Below are positions 1-11,829 of a stretch of DNA of 64,000 bases, piece by piece. Both the position numbers and the translations under genes were made by a program. Numbering within the stretch: position 1 is the first letter of the stretch; every line of letters begins with the position of its first letter. Under the pieces are notes generated by a model. It was not told where the DNA came from, ran no database searches, and was given only the letters and a program-made list of their open reading frames with translations. The stretch is from Blasia pusilla. Lineage: Eukaryota; Marchantiophyta; Marchantiopsida; Blasiales. Where the stretch lies: contig CM114274.1 of assembly GCA_050084515.1 (NCBI GenBank), forward strand, positions 38,750,001 through 38,814,000, read 5' to 3'.

Positions 1-3000
1 TTCTTTCTTTTGCTGTACCACTATCCGTCGGTTCAGGTTTCTCTGAGGAAATTGGTACGTTTGGTGTCGGACGGAACACTTCGTATCGACTTTTGATGAA
101 TGCATGCTGCGGATTGTAAGTACACTCCAAGGAATCGAAGCCCTTAGAAGCATCTGGATAATCCATTGATTCCCATTCACTGCTGCCATTGCAAGCGTGT
201 ATAACTTACAGAAACCAGTAGCTTGAGTTGATCTTCTATTCTGAGGCACTCTGCGTCGAAGTGAGAGCATCCAAGGTCTTGGGGTTCCTCCTTGTCTCAT
301 CGGAAGAAGCGCTAGTGCCTACGCTTGCCATAGAAGCACTCCTTTCATCTAAACGGGAAGAACTCTCTTCATCTGGATCGGATCTGACGAGGCGATTTGG
401 ACTTGGTGAAAAGCCTTTCGTAGCGCCTGCTGGCGCTCGGATGGTAGTAGAGACGCCTTCCTAAACGCTCCTTCCGCAAGAAGCTTCCAAGACGGAGCAC
501 TGCCGAAACTCAGACTGGGAAGCCATTTTGAGCGGTTGAGCCAAACCGATTCGAAATGTAATGTGCAAGGATGGAAAGACATCACGTCAGGGTGGAGCAT
601 TTCTGCCTGCAGCCGTAAACATCTGGCTACATGGTAACCACTGAAAGCTCCTGAACACTGCAGCGGCTTGTTCGTAGTGTCCATCACCGGATTCAACTGA
701 AGGAAATCCGGAGAATTTCGGACGCACACTATGAGACACACGCACTCTCTTTATGAGACACACGCCAAGATAGAAACTTTATCCAGCCCATCTCTTAGAA
801 CTCCGATCGATCGATCGATCATGCCGCGAAAGCACTCGTTATCCACCATAGAAAAGAAACATGGCCGGATTTGAGATCCTCTAGAATCTACCTAGCCTGA
901 CACCTCCCGAATAAGACACAAAGCTCCCGAGAAGATCGTTCTCTGTACCGCGAAAGACTGTTGTACGAAAAGCCATACCCCAAGCACCAACGCCGGTGAC
1001 CTCAATGGTCACCGTCTGTTCGTACTACGTACACAGTGCTCTTTTCCAGGGTGATCATGACTGTTCATCTCTCCGATCACTGGCACCTTCGACCGATCTC
1101 TTCAAGTCTAGCGTGAAATTGTTTACTTAGGAACGTGAACTGGAGTGGAGTCTCCTGTTCTTCTTTGACATTGGACTCCGTAGCGCCATGGAGCTGTTTA
1201 GTCAGTTGGGACCGCTCAGTGTTCGTTTCCAGCGATGCAAAATAGTGAGGCTACGGAATGCGTGAGGTCGCCGGCGATGGTCTCTAGTGACGGCGGACGC
1301 GGTCACAATCTATTCGCGCTCGGGGCTTTACCGGTGTTCGATTTCGTCATTGTAGCTAGCTAGAGCATGTCATCCCGGGTCGGTATGCAAGCCTGTGCCT
1401 TGCGGTGGCACATTCAACGCATCTGCCACAAGACGGTATTCCCGCTCCTCTCATGGAACTACGGCCGCTGCCAGGATGTGCTGTGGTACATGCCGGCGAG
1501 AGGAGGGTGACAGATTCATCAAATTAATTTGCTGAAACAGGATTGCCGAACCACACGGAGAGACCAGAGAGCACCGACGAGAGCTCAGCAGCGGACAATG
1601 GTCAATTGAGCTCACGCGATTTGATCACGCTATCGAATTCGCGGAAGAGAAGATGCATAGTCTGGTCAGGCGTTATGGAATCCGTGAGTCTGTAGGATAG
1701 CTGCTGGCAACCGGAAATCCAATTGTGGATGCACGACGGTCTGACTTGGATTGTGACGAATCGCTTGCGGCGAAAATCAAGCATTCCGTTGCCGAAGCTC
1801 TCTTATAGACTGATAGTAGCGGCATTGCTCCTCACAGAAGCCTCCATGGCAGCTGAGTGTCAGCGTACTTGACGATACTTGTGGATCTAAAGGGCCGGAA
1901 AAATCTACGGACGTGTCCAAGTTCGTGCGTCCGATTTCAATGGCCAATGCAGAACAGGAGAATCTCATTTCAAAACCTTTGAGCTTGAAATTGGAGTTCA
2001 ACTCAACTTCGGATTCAGAAATGAAACAGTTCCTATAGATTGAGCGACATTAAGAGATCTAATCAGTTCACCAGCAAGGCACGGTGACAAAATGTAATCA
2101 AATCCACACGCTCATCTCACATCTTTGATTAGCAAGCTTACTTGGTTCTGGTGAGGTATATCATCCCCAAAGGCACATTCTCACAGCATATGACGATACA
2201 CTGAAGTCCTGGTGCAGTTCATTTTCGTGTCCTGGGGGTGTTGAATATGGTCTCTCGCGGTGAATAATGAGTTTTGAGAACAGAAAGTACTTGAAATGTT
2301 AATGCGTCACCAATTCCGCCTCTCTTCCACTACACGCTGTCTTGTAACGTGAGGTATGGTAGTGACATCAGACCAGCTTCAACAGTTTCTAACGGTTTCC
2401 ACAAGACTGCTCCGGATCACGAGTTGTGGTCACTCACATGGATCGAGTAAGCGACATTCAAAGTATGTACAGAAACATAATCACCCACAGGCAATGATTG
2501 ATGGGGTCGATATCCGCGCATGTCAATGAGATTAGACGTTGTGGTGACTAGTGAGTTTCCTGCATTGTGGAGGCGCCCCCATTTGGATTTCCAGTTCTTC
2601 GGATTATTGAGGGACGATTCAAGTAATTTTTAATCCTTTTCGAAGAATCTCGTCATCCGCAGATAGGAAAATTCAAAGCTAGGTACAACAAGGACGAAAC
2701 TATGGGTGCAGGGCATCTTTCCAAGTAGGCCTCGAGGTAGTTACCTCATCAAGATGTCACATCCAGATCACTATGGCTCGCTGTTAAGTAGGGACTACCT
2801 TGCATTAAAGGGCGTATGAAAGTAGAATCAGATATTCCACTGATCACGCGTGCAACACAACAGCAAGTTTGATAGTTGTGTTGAATAAAAAAACAAAAAA
2901 CCGGACCCTTAGGCATCCGGACAGTGCAGATTTTCTCGAGTCGGATTAAAATTCTATAACCATTGCCCGCATTGCAAAGCGCTCTTGCAGGTCTCCGAGG

Positions 3001-3754
3001 CCTTCGACGAGGGCAGCCCCTTGAACAACAGTTCCCGTCTCCACTAGTGGCCCATCTCATGATTTCTAGTACTCCACTACGTGCGGTCCTTCAATTTGAG
3101 ATCTATCAGCTCTTGTCGACCTCGTCATCAGTTCTAGCGTTGTAGGGCAGGATGGGTGAGAAATTTGTACGCTCGGAAGCTCCGCGAAGAACAATGTTTT
3201 ACCTTGAGAGCTGCCAGTTTAGAGAAAGCTGTTTGTCCGGTTCCACTTTTCCGTTCCATTTTGCATTCGTAGATTTGCAAATAGATATGGTGAATGCACG
3301 GGATCACGACGACGCCTAACGATTCCAAAATTAGGGATGAACGCCTTTAGGGTTCGTTGGTGCAGTGCAGAGATTTTCAATACATTCCCCATCATCCACG
3401 ATATCGTTGAAGATTGTGAACTCACAACATCCGATATCACGCACGGCCGAGTACTGTTTGACAATGAAAATTGGGAGAGACACAGTGGCGAAGTTCGAAA
3501 TCCATGCATCTTCTCTGCGTGGCTGGTCTCTCCTGAAACAGCATTGCGTCAATGCATTCAAATACATACTTACATACGTCAACCTCTCTCACATGGTGTG
3601 AATCGAAGTGGCATGGGCACGCACGGGAGATTTCCTTCCGACTATCCATCACGACGCAACCTAAGGTTTCCAGTGTGGAAACCTTGGAACTGAGGGCACC
3701 GGAAGTGGGCGCCGGCCACCGACCATGGCAAGCCATGGCCGTCCTAGGTAGATG
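1..3754. other. Region without a confident gene
   Basis: No open frame here has a recognisable domain, and the longest ones overlap on both strands (around 3219-3736), as expected by chance. The minus-strand frames at 1602-2001 could be exons of an unrecognised gene, but no splice pattern or motif supports this. I see no RNA gene or convincing transposon end. Confidence 0.5.
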
Positions 3755-4648
3755 TCATGAGGAGTAGTGGCCATGGTTGAGATCAGAAGCTCCTGGCTTG
3801 GACTTGAGCATCCTGTCCTCAAGCCAAGCTAGTAACAACAGTATAACGAAAACAGAAAGCACTCCACAGACCGCACCTCGCAAATTGAAGTCGGTTTGGG
3901 GATCCGGGCGTTGAGGAGGTAGTTGATTCTCCACATCGGAAATCCTGTTTCTTTGACGGTGAACTTCCTTTCCAAAGCGCAACAAACGCTTTGGAAAGAA
4001 AGGTATTTTTTGCGAATAGGAATGCTTGGCCAAGGCATGTTCGAGCATCTTGGCCTTCGCATGAAATTCCTGCATTAGAATTATCAACCATACCTTCATT
4101 GTATGGTTCGAATGACGAGATGCCTCCTCCGCAATCCCATTCTCGAACTCGTACAGTCTCGCATCAACTGCGGTCGAGCCGTCTGGATCCCCCGCAAGTT
4201 TAGCCCCCAGACCGACGACGATCCCCGCGATGTTCAAAAGCGGAATACCCGTAGCCGCACCCGCGATGTTGACCGCACCCACCGCAAGGCACTTGGCGAC
4301 CATCTTCATTCCTTTCATGGAAATGCGATACTCCTTTTTCTCCTTCGAATTCAGGTGGTACGCATGCAAATGAATGACGAGGTACCACGCTACAGTCGTA
4401 GAGGATCCGTCCCGGAAATCTCGTGCACGCATCTTCTTTCGAGCTGTTTCCCACGTCTGCTTCAGCTTCTCTACGTCCTCTTGGGCGTTCGCTTGAAATT
4501 TTCCCGCAAGCTCCTCGATGGGTAGGCAGTTTTTCTTCAGCTCGTCCGCGACGCTCAGAACCATAGGGACGACCTTCTTCTCGATCAGTTCTCTCTTCGA
4601 CCCCTTCTCAACCGAACTCAGCAGCTCTTCGATATCTTCCAAAGACAC
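3755..4648 (-). CDS. Unknown membrane-anchored protein, paralogue 1
   Basis: A 297-codon open frame from the ATG at 4648. I do not recognise the family. The first 75 residues are charged and helical, with many Glu and Lys. Residues 77-83 read DFRDGSS and lead into an aromatic stretch (AWYLVIHLHAYHLN). Residues 109-152 form a long Gly/Ala-rich hydrophobic segment with GxxxG-like spacing. Residues 258-276 are a clear transmembrane helix followed by a short basic tail, so the protein is probably tail-anchored. The minus-strand gene at 40697-41932 shares the DFR-G-S-S block, the WYL plus N-x-(K/R)-E pattern, the RIS motif and the C-terminal helix, so the two are diverged paralogues. The frame is intact. 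A LINE 3' end lies about 13 bases upstream of the ATG, so the true start or an upstream exon could have been altered. Function is unknown. Confidence 0.6.
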   Translation of the reverse strand: MSLEDIEELLSSVEKGSKRELIEKKVVPMVLSVADELKKNCLPIEELAGKFQANAQEDVEKLKQTWETARKKMRARDFRDGSSTTVAWYLVIHLHAYHLNSKEKKEYRISMKGMKMVAKCLAVGAVNIAGAATGIPLLNIAGIVVGLGAKLAGDPDGSTAVDARLYEFENGIAEEASRHSNHTMKVWLIILMQEFHAKAKMLEHALAKHSYSQKIPFFPKRLLRFGKEVHRQRNRISDVENQLPPQRPDPQTDFNLRGAVCGVLSVFVILLLLAWLEDRMLKSKPGASDLNHGHYSS

Positions 4649-4661
4649 CGTGGTGCACTCC

Positions 4662-4970
4662 CTCTCGGTATTGTAGGCAGCGGGTCTCCATAGCGTTGCA
4701 GCGTGCCCAGGCTAATGGGATTTTGCGGCGGGCTCAGGCTGTGGGAGACGCCGGCGCTAGAGGCCCACTTAGTAGTAGTCATAGCTCTCTTGTTGTTGCT
4801 GATATTGTCTCTGCTGTTGGTGAGTTTCGTCGTTAGGGGGGGGAACGCCCCCTTCTTCCTTTTCTGGTCGTGTTGTGGCCTTCAGCTTTTGACTCTTTGA
4901 GTCCCCCTCTTTTGTACTTCCGATGGGTTTTCCATCACTCGTTTTATCGAAGTGCATCTTTGTTTTTCTC
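4662..4970 (+). mobile_element. 5'-truncated LINE copy (3' UTR only)
   Basis: This stretch matches 45675-45980, the 3' end of the LINE at 43051-45980, almost base for base, with small indels. Shared landmarks include the tattgtaggc start, the gtagtagtcatagctctctt block and the final gtgcatctttgttttt. Only the 3' UTR is present, as expected from incomplete target-primed reverse transcription. It sits directly upstream of the ATG of the minus-strand gene ending at 4648. Confidence 0.85.
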
Positions 4971-4976
4971 CACAGC

Positions 4977-5011
4977 GTTCGCGCAGACTTCGAGTCAAAG
5001 TCTGTGCGAAC
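4977..5011. repeat. Short inverted repeat (hairpin)
   Basis: Arms of 14 bases (4977-4990 and 4998-5011) pair with one mismatch around a 7-base loop, just beyond the end of the LINE 3' UTR copy. Role unknown. Confidence 0.6.
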
Positions 5012-5403
5012 GCGGACGCGAATCGAAACCCTGATTCGTCCTCGCCTCGGTGAGTCCACTGGGCGTTTTTTAAAATTAGTTTATTAATTAATTAATTTGA
5101 TTTTATTCTTTATGGACTTTCTTTAGCCTTTCTCTGCCGAAATTTATTGCAGGTACGGTCGGATACAGCGGGCAGGTAGTAAAACATTATTTCATAACTA
5201 AATAAGAAAGGGCCTTGTATAGCCAGAAACTAACGCTAGGTTAGTGGGGTCTAATGCTGGGTTAGTGGGTTCGGATTAGCTCAAGTTCCTCCCTTTGGTT
5301 AGATCCTGTCTTTTTCCTGCCCGTGTCCAAGCTGCCCGGCTAAGTGACTAGTATAGCTTTCGGTGTGTGTAATATGAACAAATCTCTACAGATGTCAGAC
5401 ATT

Positions 5404-5440
5404 TGCGTACGTGTCTTTACATTGTAAAGACGCGTACGCA
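5404..5440. repeat. Short inverted repeat (hairpin)
   Basis: Arms of 17 bases (5404-5420 and 5424-5440) pair with one mismatch around a 3-base loop. The arms begin TGCGTACG and end CGTACGCA. The rest of 5012-5860 shows no gene I can support. Confidence 0.65.
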
Positions 5441-5972
5441 TATGTCGCATACGCATAAGTTTACAAACCAAACGAAGGAAAAGAAAAGAAAAGCGGAACA
5501 ATGTCCGTGACGACCGGGGTTACGAGTATACCTGGCCGGATGAAATTTGAAATGACCGTCGCTGCAACATTCTGCCCGGTTACATTTCCGACGTATTTCA
5601 GACATTAACCGGCGAGTTCCTGGCCGGGAATATGAGTGACAGAAAATAGCCGGATTTTGCATCACACCTACCGGAATTTGGACGAAATGGCAGAAAAACC
5701 CTCGGATTCCAGCTGTGAACGGATGTAGACAAGCCGGTTTGTTACGGAGTAACATTCCGGTTCTCGGAAACCTGAATCTATTATCACATGGGGATGGAGG
5801 GCTCAGATCGAAGAGATCGGAGCCCTTCATTGTAGGGCAAGCCGCCTAGTGCGGACGTTTTGGACTCCGGACTCTGGAGGCTCGAGAGTCCGGACTCGGG
5901 AGTCCACTCGTCGGAGTCCAGACTCTACAGTCTTGACTCTCGACTGGGCCTCGGAAGTGCGACACTACGACT

Positions 5973-6016
5973 CAGAGGGGTAGTGCGGGGTTGCGAGGCC
6001 GGGCACTACCCCTCTG
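5973..6016. repeat. Perfect 14-bp inverted repeat
   Basis: CAGAGGGGTAGTGC at 5973-5986 is followed after 16 bases by its exact reverse complement at 6003-6016. It lies in a patch (5855-6020) rich in GAGTCC/GGACTC dyads. I considered it as a hAT terminal repeat but found no partner downstream of the transposase. Confidence 0.65.
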
Positions 6017-6119
6017 ATCGTTCTCTCAGTTGTTTAGCCTCCGCTCTCGTTCTCTCTCTCGAAGATTTTCTTTGCTTCCGTGCGGTTGTTATTTGTGACT
6101 CTGTTTCTTTGAACATTGT

Positions 6120-7150
6120 CATTCCATTATTGAGTTGCTCTACGTCAACGCGGTTGGGCTGCTTCACTTTTTGATCAAGCTTGGGCGCAGGACTTTCTCG
6201 CTTTTCCGTTGGAGCTTGCCACTTTTCTTCTGTGAGTCACTTTTGCTGGTCTATATCGAGCTCAAGTTGCTCCAGTTATGCATGGAGTGAGAGTTGCTCT
6301 TCAGGGAGTTGCCTTTCATCTAGTTAGGACCCGGGGGTTGTTTCAGTTTTGCATAGTGCCGAGGTTGGGCTACCATAGCATTCCTTTGCTGATTTGTATC
6401 AGCCTTGGGCTGCTCAAGTTTTCCATTCAGTCAAAACGTATTCTTCGAGGTGTTGGTTTTGCTGCTTTGTAAGGAGCCCGGGATGCTACAGTTTTCCATT
6501 CAGTCAAAAAGAGTCCTTTAGGGATTTTGTTTTGATCGAGTTGGGGCCCGCAGTCTATTATACCTTTGCATCGTGTTAGGGCTCGACTGCTTCACTTTTG
6601 TTGTGTCACTTTTGCATTGAGCCTAGGGCTACTCCAGTTCTGCTTTGAGCCCCAAGGCTGCTTCAGTTTTCCATTTTGACAGTGCTTTTCAGGCCGGCCG
6701 TTCAAGCCCGAGTTTCTCAATTCTTTGTTTCTGCTAGCGGGTACTTCGCCGCGTAGCTTCAGGGTTGGCAGAGTGTTTCACTTTGGGATTCAGGAAACTC
6801 AGGAGCTCGGACACAGTGGGTCTTTGGCTTTCGGGGTTGGGAAACAATGTGTGCCAGTGTGTGGCTCTAGGAGGTAGTGCGGGGGTAGTTGGTGGGGGAC
6901 TCGGGGCTGCCGTTTCACTCTTCATAATCTGCTCGCTCAACCTCGTTCTCTTTTTCATCAAGTTAGGGCAAGTGGCTACTCCACCTTTGCATTGTGCCCA
7001 AGCTGCTTCACCTTTGTTGAGTTACTTGCTTGGAGCTCTCGGCTCTTTCAATTTTGCTTTGAGCTCGAGGCTGCATCAGTTATGCATCTTGGGGGATTGT
7101 TTCACTTTTCCTTTGTGCCCCTGTGTTTATTGTTCTCTCTCATTTCAATT
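6120..7150. repeat. Degenerate repeat field
   Basis: The phrase gggctgctt/cca-cttttgcat-gagcc recurs many times at irregular spacing, for example near 6145, 6400, 6585, 6630, 6660, 6990 and 7075. It looks like an old, heavily diverged minisatellite. The open frames across it follow the repeat and are not convincing genes. The field ends just before the hAT transposase. Confidence 0.5.
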
Positions 7151-7387
7151 TTGTAGCTAGCCGCCGTACCATAGAGTTGGCTTCAAGTTTCCTGTCTTCA
7201 GGTGTTGCTCCCTTCTTGTTGCTTGCCACCCTCACAAACTATCCGCCCATTGTTGGGAGCCAGCCGCTTGGCTTGCTGGCTTCTTCTTCAGCCTCTCACG
7301 GTACAATAGGTTGCATAACCTTTGCTCACGGTACAATAGGTTACTTCCACCCTAATTTAGTACACATCCCACTCATTTATCCTCCAT

Positions 7388-9636
7388 ATGGCTAAGAGGC
7401 AGCAAACCATGAAAGAGATGTTGCACAAGGATATTGCACAAGAGAGCCGTAGATCACGATCATTAGATGGGAGAGACGTGGACCAATCGAATGCTCCTTT
7501 GGCAAGTTCAATTGAAAAGAATCGATTGGCTTGGAAGGACCTATGGTATAGCATGTTCGATTGGATAGAATTCCATGTAGAATCCGGTAGGATTTTCTCC
7601 AAAGTTTGTACACAGGGTAAGGGGAAAAGCTCCTTTGCTAGAGATGCAGCTATTAACTGTAAGGTTTCAGCCTTCACAAATCATGGTAAGTCAAATGAGC
7701 ACATGAAGCTTGCATGGGCTGCGAATATGGAGAACAAATCCATGGCCAACGCTATAGCAACTACAAATCGAACTTGTGATCTTGCACTTTTGACTCTGTT
7801 CAAATGTGCATATTTCATTGCAAAGGAAGCCTTGCCATTTTCAAAATTGTCAAATCTGTGTAAGTTATTGATTTCTGTGAATGCACCTATAACCCACGAC
7901 TTGTACCGCGATGAAAACAGTTGTGCTGATATGTGTTATTATATTAGTCAAGTTGTTCTTAGGAGGAACCTTTCTAAAGTGCAACAATCTCCTTTCTTTG
8001 GGATAATGATTGACGAGTCCACGGATATTTCTGTCACTGGACATCTTGTTGTATTTGCAACTTATTTAGATGAGGGTCAGGTGGAGAGTTTTTTCATAGG
8101 ATTGTTACAATATCCAGAGAAATGTTCAAATGCAATCACTAACAATTTGTTGGAGTTGATAAAGGATTCGGGACTAGAGGGATCAAAACTGGTGGCCTTT
8201 GGATCTGATGGACCTTCCACTATGGTAGGAAGCCAAAAGGGAGTAGCCTCTCAGATGAAATAGAAGTTAAATCCTCTTATGTTGTCTGTGCATTGCATTG
8301 TGTGGCGACACAGACAAACCTGGTTGCTTTAACAAAGAAAAGGTGTAGGGTGTAAAGATATATCTACAAAAATAGATTCAATGTTGAATACAATAGCTAG
8401 ATATTTAAGAAGGTCTTCTAAGAGGAAGTGTGGTCTTGCAACTTTGCAAGAGAGGTTGAACGATTCTCAAAAAGTGATATAGAGGTACCACAAAATTCGC
8501 TGGTTGTCACGTTAGCAGGCTGTTACTTGTTTATGTGACTCATTGGAATCTATCCTTACATATTTCAAAGATATCTCGCCGTCTGAAGATGATGGTAATG
8601 CTGCCAATTTGTATAACAAACTCAGATCATTTCAGATGATCTATCATCTAAAATTTTTGGCAAATATTTTGTTTCTTCTTGCTAACTGAATAAGGTGTTT
8701 GAATATAAGTTTGTAGATGTTAGTACCATAGGTAGTATAGTGACTTCTGAAATAGCTTCCATAACAATGAATTTTGTAATGGAGAACCCTAATGTGAATG
8801 CCTCCACTTTCTCTCAAGAAACTGGTTATCACATCCTACCAGACTTTCGTCCTCCAAGGGGTTATTTGAAACGTTTACAATTTGAGATTAGGGGCAGAAA
8901 GTTCCATAGCATAGAAATGTTGAGGAATCAGAAAGGGAAGGATCTAGAAGCTGCCTTGTTGTTTCAAAAGAATTTTTCTAAGAATGTTTGCATAGCTTTA
9001 TAAGATCCGTTTAAGGATAACAACTTGATTAGTGCTATGAGGATACTGAATCCACTACACATGCCTTCAAGGCAAGTGGGACTAAATAGTTGGGGTTGTA
9101 AGAAATTGGATGACCTCTATACACACTTTGGGACGGACTTAGCCTTCAAAGGTCACTTGCAACCTTCTTTACTAAGTGTAGGAGCCGTGAAACAAGAGTT
9201 TCAATCATGTAAGCTCATGGCCACTACAGAGTGGAAAGATCAAAACTTCAAGGACTTGTGGGCTATGGTAAGTTGGAGCCCGTCCTTGCAATGTAAGTTC
9301 TCTAACTTGCTCATTTTAGCCAATATTGCTAGGGTACAGTGTGTTAGTAGTGCTATTTGTGAGAGAGCCTTCTCTGTGTAGAATGTAATTAAGACTAAAA
9401 GTAGGAATAGATTAATGACAAAGCATTTGGATGTTGTTCTTAGGATTGCCTTAGAGGGGAAAATAGATGATTATGAAACTTTGTTGGTTGAATTTGTAGT
9501 TCTTTGGAAGAATTCAGCACACTTTAGGTATGTGTATGCCAATCCTGAGAGATATGTTTCTGAGATAGAAATTCCACCAGAGGTTCGTGTAAATTTAAAT
9601 GATTTAGACCCAAGTGAAGTTGTTTTGGATGTGTAA
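7388..9636 (+). pseudogene. hAT-superfamily transposase, broken
   Basis: The first frame (7388-8263, 291 codons from an ATG) opens with a basic region and includes GIMIDESTDIS, the DEST motif typical of hAT transposases of the ZNF862/C17orf113 type, followed by a GSDGPSTMVG block. Coding similarity continues through stops and frameshifts in 8695-9003, 9025-9381 and 9415-9636. The last two frames carry the C-terminal dimerisation motif of hAT proteins (VQCVSSAICERAFSV), then LWKNS and an FRY-Y-NPE-Y tail. At least three in-frame stops and a degraded stretch at 8264-8690 make it inactive. I could not identify its terminal inverted repeats or 8-bp target duplication. Confidence 0.85.
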
Positions 9637-9682
9637 GATGAGGGGGAAAAGCTTAGGGTTAGGGATAAGGAGGTCCCTTTCC

Positions 9683-9722
9683 TAATACATTGAAGCTTTT
9701 ATTAAAAAGCTTCAATGTATTA
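9683..9722. repeat. Perfect hairpin after hAT remnant
   Basis: Arms of about 18 bases (9683-9700 and 9705-9722) pair exactly around a very short loop. The arms contain acattgaagctttt and its complement. It could be a small foldback element or a transcript-end hairpin. Confidence 0.6.
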
Positions 9723-9727
9723 TAGAG

Positions 9728-9800
9728 GGGTAAGATCCTTGGCTCCCAATTGGTGTGAGGCCTAGCCACGTTCAATTCCTGCCAAGGTTGATGTAGTAAA
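9728..9800 (+). repeat. Possible tRNA-derived SINE head
   Basis: The stretch contains a TGGCTC..ATTGG phrase resembling an RNA polymerase III A box and, about 25 bases on, GTTCAATTC resembling a B box, as in plant tRNA-derived SINEs. No clear tail or second copy is visible, so this is tentative. The following 9800-10560 is AT-rich and shows no gene. Confidence 0.25.
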
Positions 9801-10569
9801 AAGAACTGTGAAATGAATCTTTCCAATAAAATTGAAGTCCATAAGAGGCTGAAGCACAATAGAAATGAAGGTCAAAAGAGGAAGAAGTCAAAAAGAGGCC
9901 GTGAAAAAAATTCCGGTTAGTATTTCAAAATCCTGGATATCAGCCGAAAAACATTATGAGTAATCAAAAATAAAGTGGGGAGAAAAATAAAATTTCGGAA
10001 AATTATTGAAAATTTTAAAAAACCCAGAAATTTCCTGGGAGTTTCAAGTATTCCATTTTGAAACCGGTTAAAATTTTAAATTACCCGTTAATTCAACCTA
10101 CTGCCAGAAACTTACCCCCTTTCATAAAAAAACTCCTCGGATCCTGAAGCGGAATATCAACGGATAATCGCACGTACGAGTTGTGGGGAACCCGAGGTCA
10201 AAGTCCAACCATGCCTTGTCTCATAGGTTTCATTAATGATGAATCAGGCAAGGGCTCGGACCGTGCCACCGCGAATGGTGCCTTTTATCGGATAAGAAAA
10301 AAAGGGAAAAGCTAAACTTCAAGAAAAGGGAAAGGAAATGCCTTTTGGACATTTATTACTTGTACAATTGTTTCTCCTTTTGATGATTCAATTTTTGTTT
10401 ATTCAATTTGAGAACATTTGATTTCCAGTTAAGAAGTGGATGGGGGGCGGCTTGGAAGGAAATGAAGAATTTAGAAACTTTTGATATCGCCAGAAATTGC
10501 CTCCAAGGCTCCCTCTAATACTGCCCTAATTCGTGTTATAGGTAGTTTAATCCCACTAAGTATGTCTTA

Positions 10570-10635
10570 AAGGTGCAAGGAGAGGGAATAAGATGCCACG
10601 TTATCCTCCTCCATATCTTCCTCTCCTCGCACCTT
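10570..10635. repeat. Inverted repeat, 16-bp arms
   Basis: AAGGTGCAAGGAGAGG at 10570-10585 pairs with 10620-10635 with one mismatch. Possible end of a small foldback element; nothing else nearby identifies it. Confidence 0.5.
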
Positions 10636-10712
10636 CCTTACCTCATGGAGAACCCAACACTTAGAGAAATCGCATTCTTTTATATATTTCACTATGGATA
10701 TGGCTTGGAATC

Positions 10713-11186
10713 TGTCGTGCGAATCCACATCGTCACACAACATACATCGGATAACAATGCCATGCCGATATGCCAATTGGTCTGCCGATGATATGCCATG
10801 TCGATAGGCATGGCATACCTATCGGCAGACCAAGGCCGATAAGTGTGCCATGTCTACACCTGAGGAGATCTTTGATGTGGTAGGACAGGCAAAGATTTTC
10901 AATACTTTGGATCTTCGGGCAAGATACCATCAGTTGCCGATTCGAGAGAGTGACAAGGCCAAGACAACATTTTGGGGTGTCAACTCTCATGGCAAGGATT
11001 GTTTATACCAGTGGAAATTCTTACCCTTTGGGTTGAAGAATGCACTTGCCGAGTTTCAGAGAGTGATGGACAGGATCCTAGCTGGGTTGGATTTTATTTG
11101 GTGTTACATTGATGATATCTTGGTATTCAGTAACATAGTGGAGGAGCATCATATACATTTGCAGATTGTGTTTGAGCGGTTGAAAT
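10713..11186 (+). mobile_element. Reverse transcriptase fragment of family A with foldback junction
   Basis: From about 10850 the plus strand encodes the central reverse transcriptase of family A: PTPEEIFDVV-like start, FWGVNSHGKDCLYQWKF, PFGLKNA, then the catalytic CYIDDILVFS. It closely matches the minus-strand reverse transcriptase at 15283-16143. Just before it, 10757-10850 contains the same reverse transcriptase sequence in both orientations (arms around ttggtctgccgat and atcggcagaccaa), which marks an inverted junction. 10713-10760 repeats the sequence found at 11549-11600. On the right it abuts an LTR fragment at about 11184 with a few bases of shared sequence. It is a rearranged scrap, not a gene. 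Confidence 0.75.
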
Positions 11187-11548
11187 TCGTGAAAGACTTA
11201 CTATCATAAAACACATATAGAATCACATACAATCGAGCCAAACCCACTCCACGATGGGAGAATCCAGGTCGAAGCTTGCGGGAACAACCATATCCAAGAG
11301 CTCTACTCACTACCAAGGCTAACTCCCAACGCAACAAGCTCAACTCAAAGAACTAGTTGTTCTTTGAGTGTACTCCACACTATATCTTCCAACCTAAGGG
11401 TGGGCCCTACTGGAAAAGTCATCCTCAATGGAGTAACCCCCAACCCTATGTATGAAACCACATCTCTACCAAGACACTACGGCCCTACATAAAGTATGGC
11501 CTCTACTAGCACACTATACTCTACGACATAATCCGTATGGTCATGACA
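11184..11548 (-). mobile_element. 3' LTR fragment of A1
   Basis: On the minus strand this LTR begins TGTCATGACC at 11548. It matches 36045-36412 and 52540-52904, which share the same outer boundary. It is cut short at about 11184 by the plus-strand reverse transcriptase scrap. Confidence 0.8.
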
Positions 11549-11829
11549 GCTGTCGTGCAAATCCACAACGTCATACAACATATATCACTGGCATACCATA
11601 CTCACATACATACATAACATAGATGAGAGCATCCACAAACACAAGTGTACCACAACTTGCCCCCCTAACTTGCGGTTAGGTCCCTCTAACTCCCAAGTAG
11701 CCCTTTACATCTACTACATGCTATACACCTTCGTGGGTGCACGAATCAGAAGGTCGGGTGCTAGGTTGCCCCATCGTTAGTCGCACATCTATAATCCATA
11801 TCATGCAAAGATCAAGTCATCTACCCCTC

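Noticed and set aside
3219-3736. Cluster of frames of 80-118 codons on both strands
   Set aside because: Mutually overlapping, no domain, no promoter or splice support.
5973-9732. CAGAGGGGTA at 5973 and TAGAGGGGTA at 9722 as hAT terminal repeats
   Set aside because: Both occur in the same orientation, not inverted, and no 8-bp duplication flanks them.
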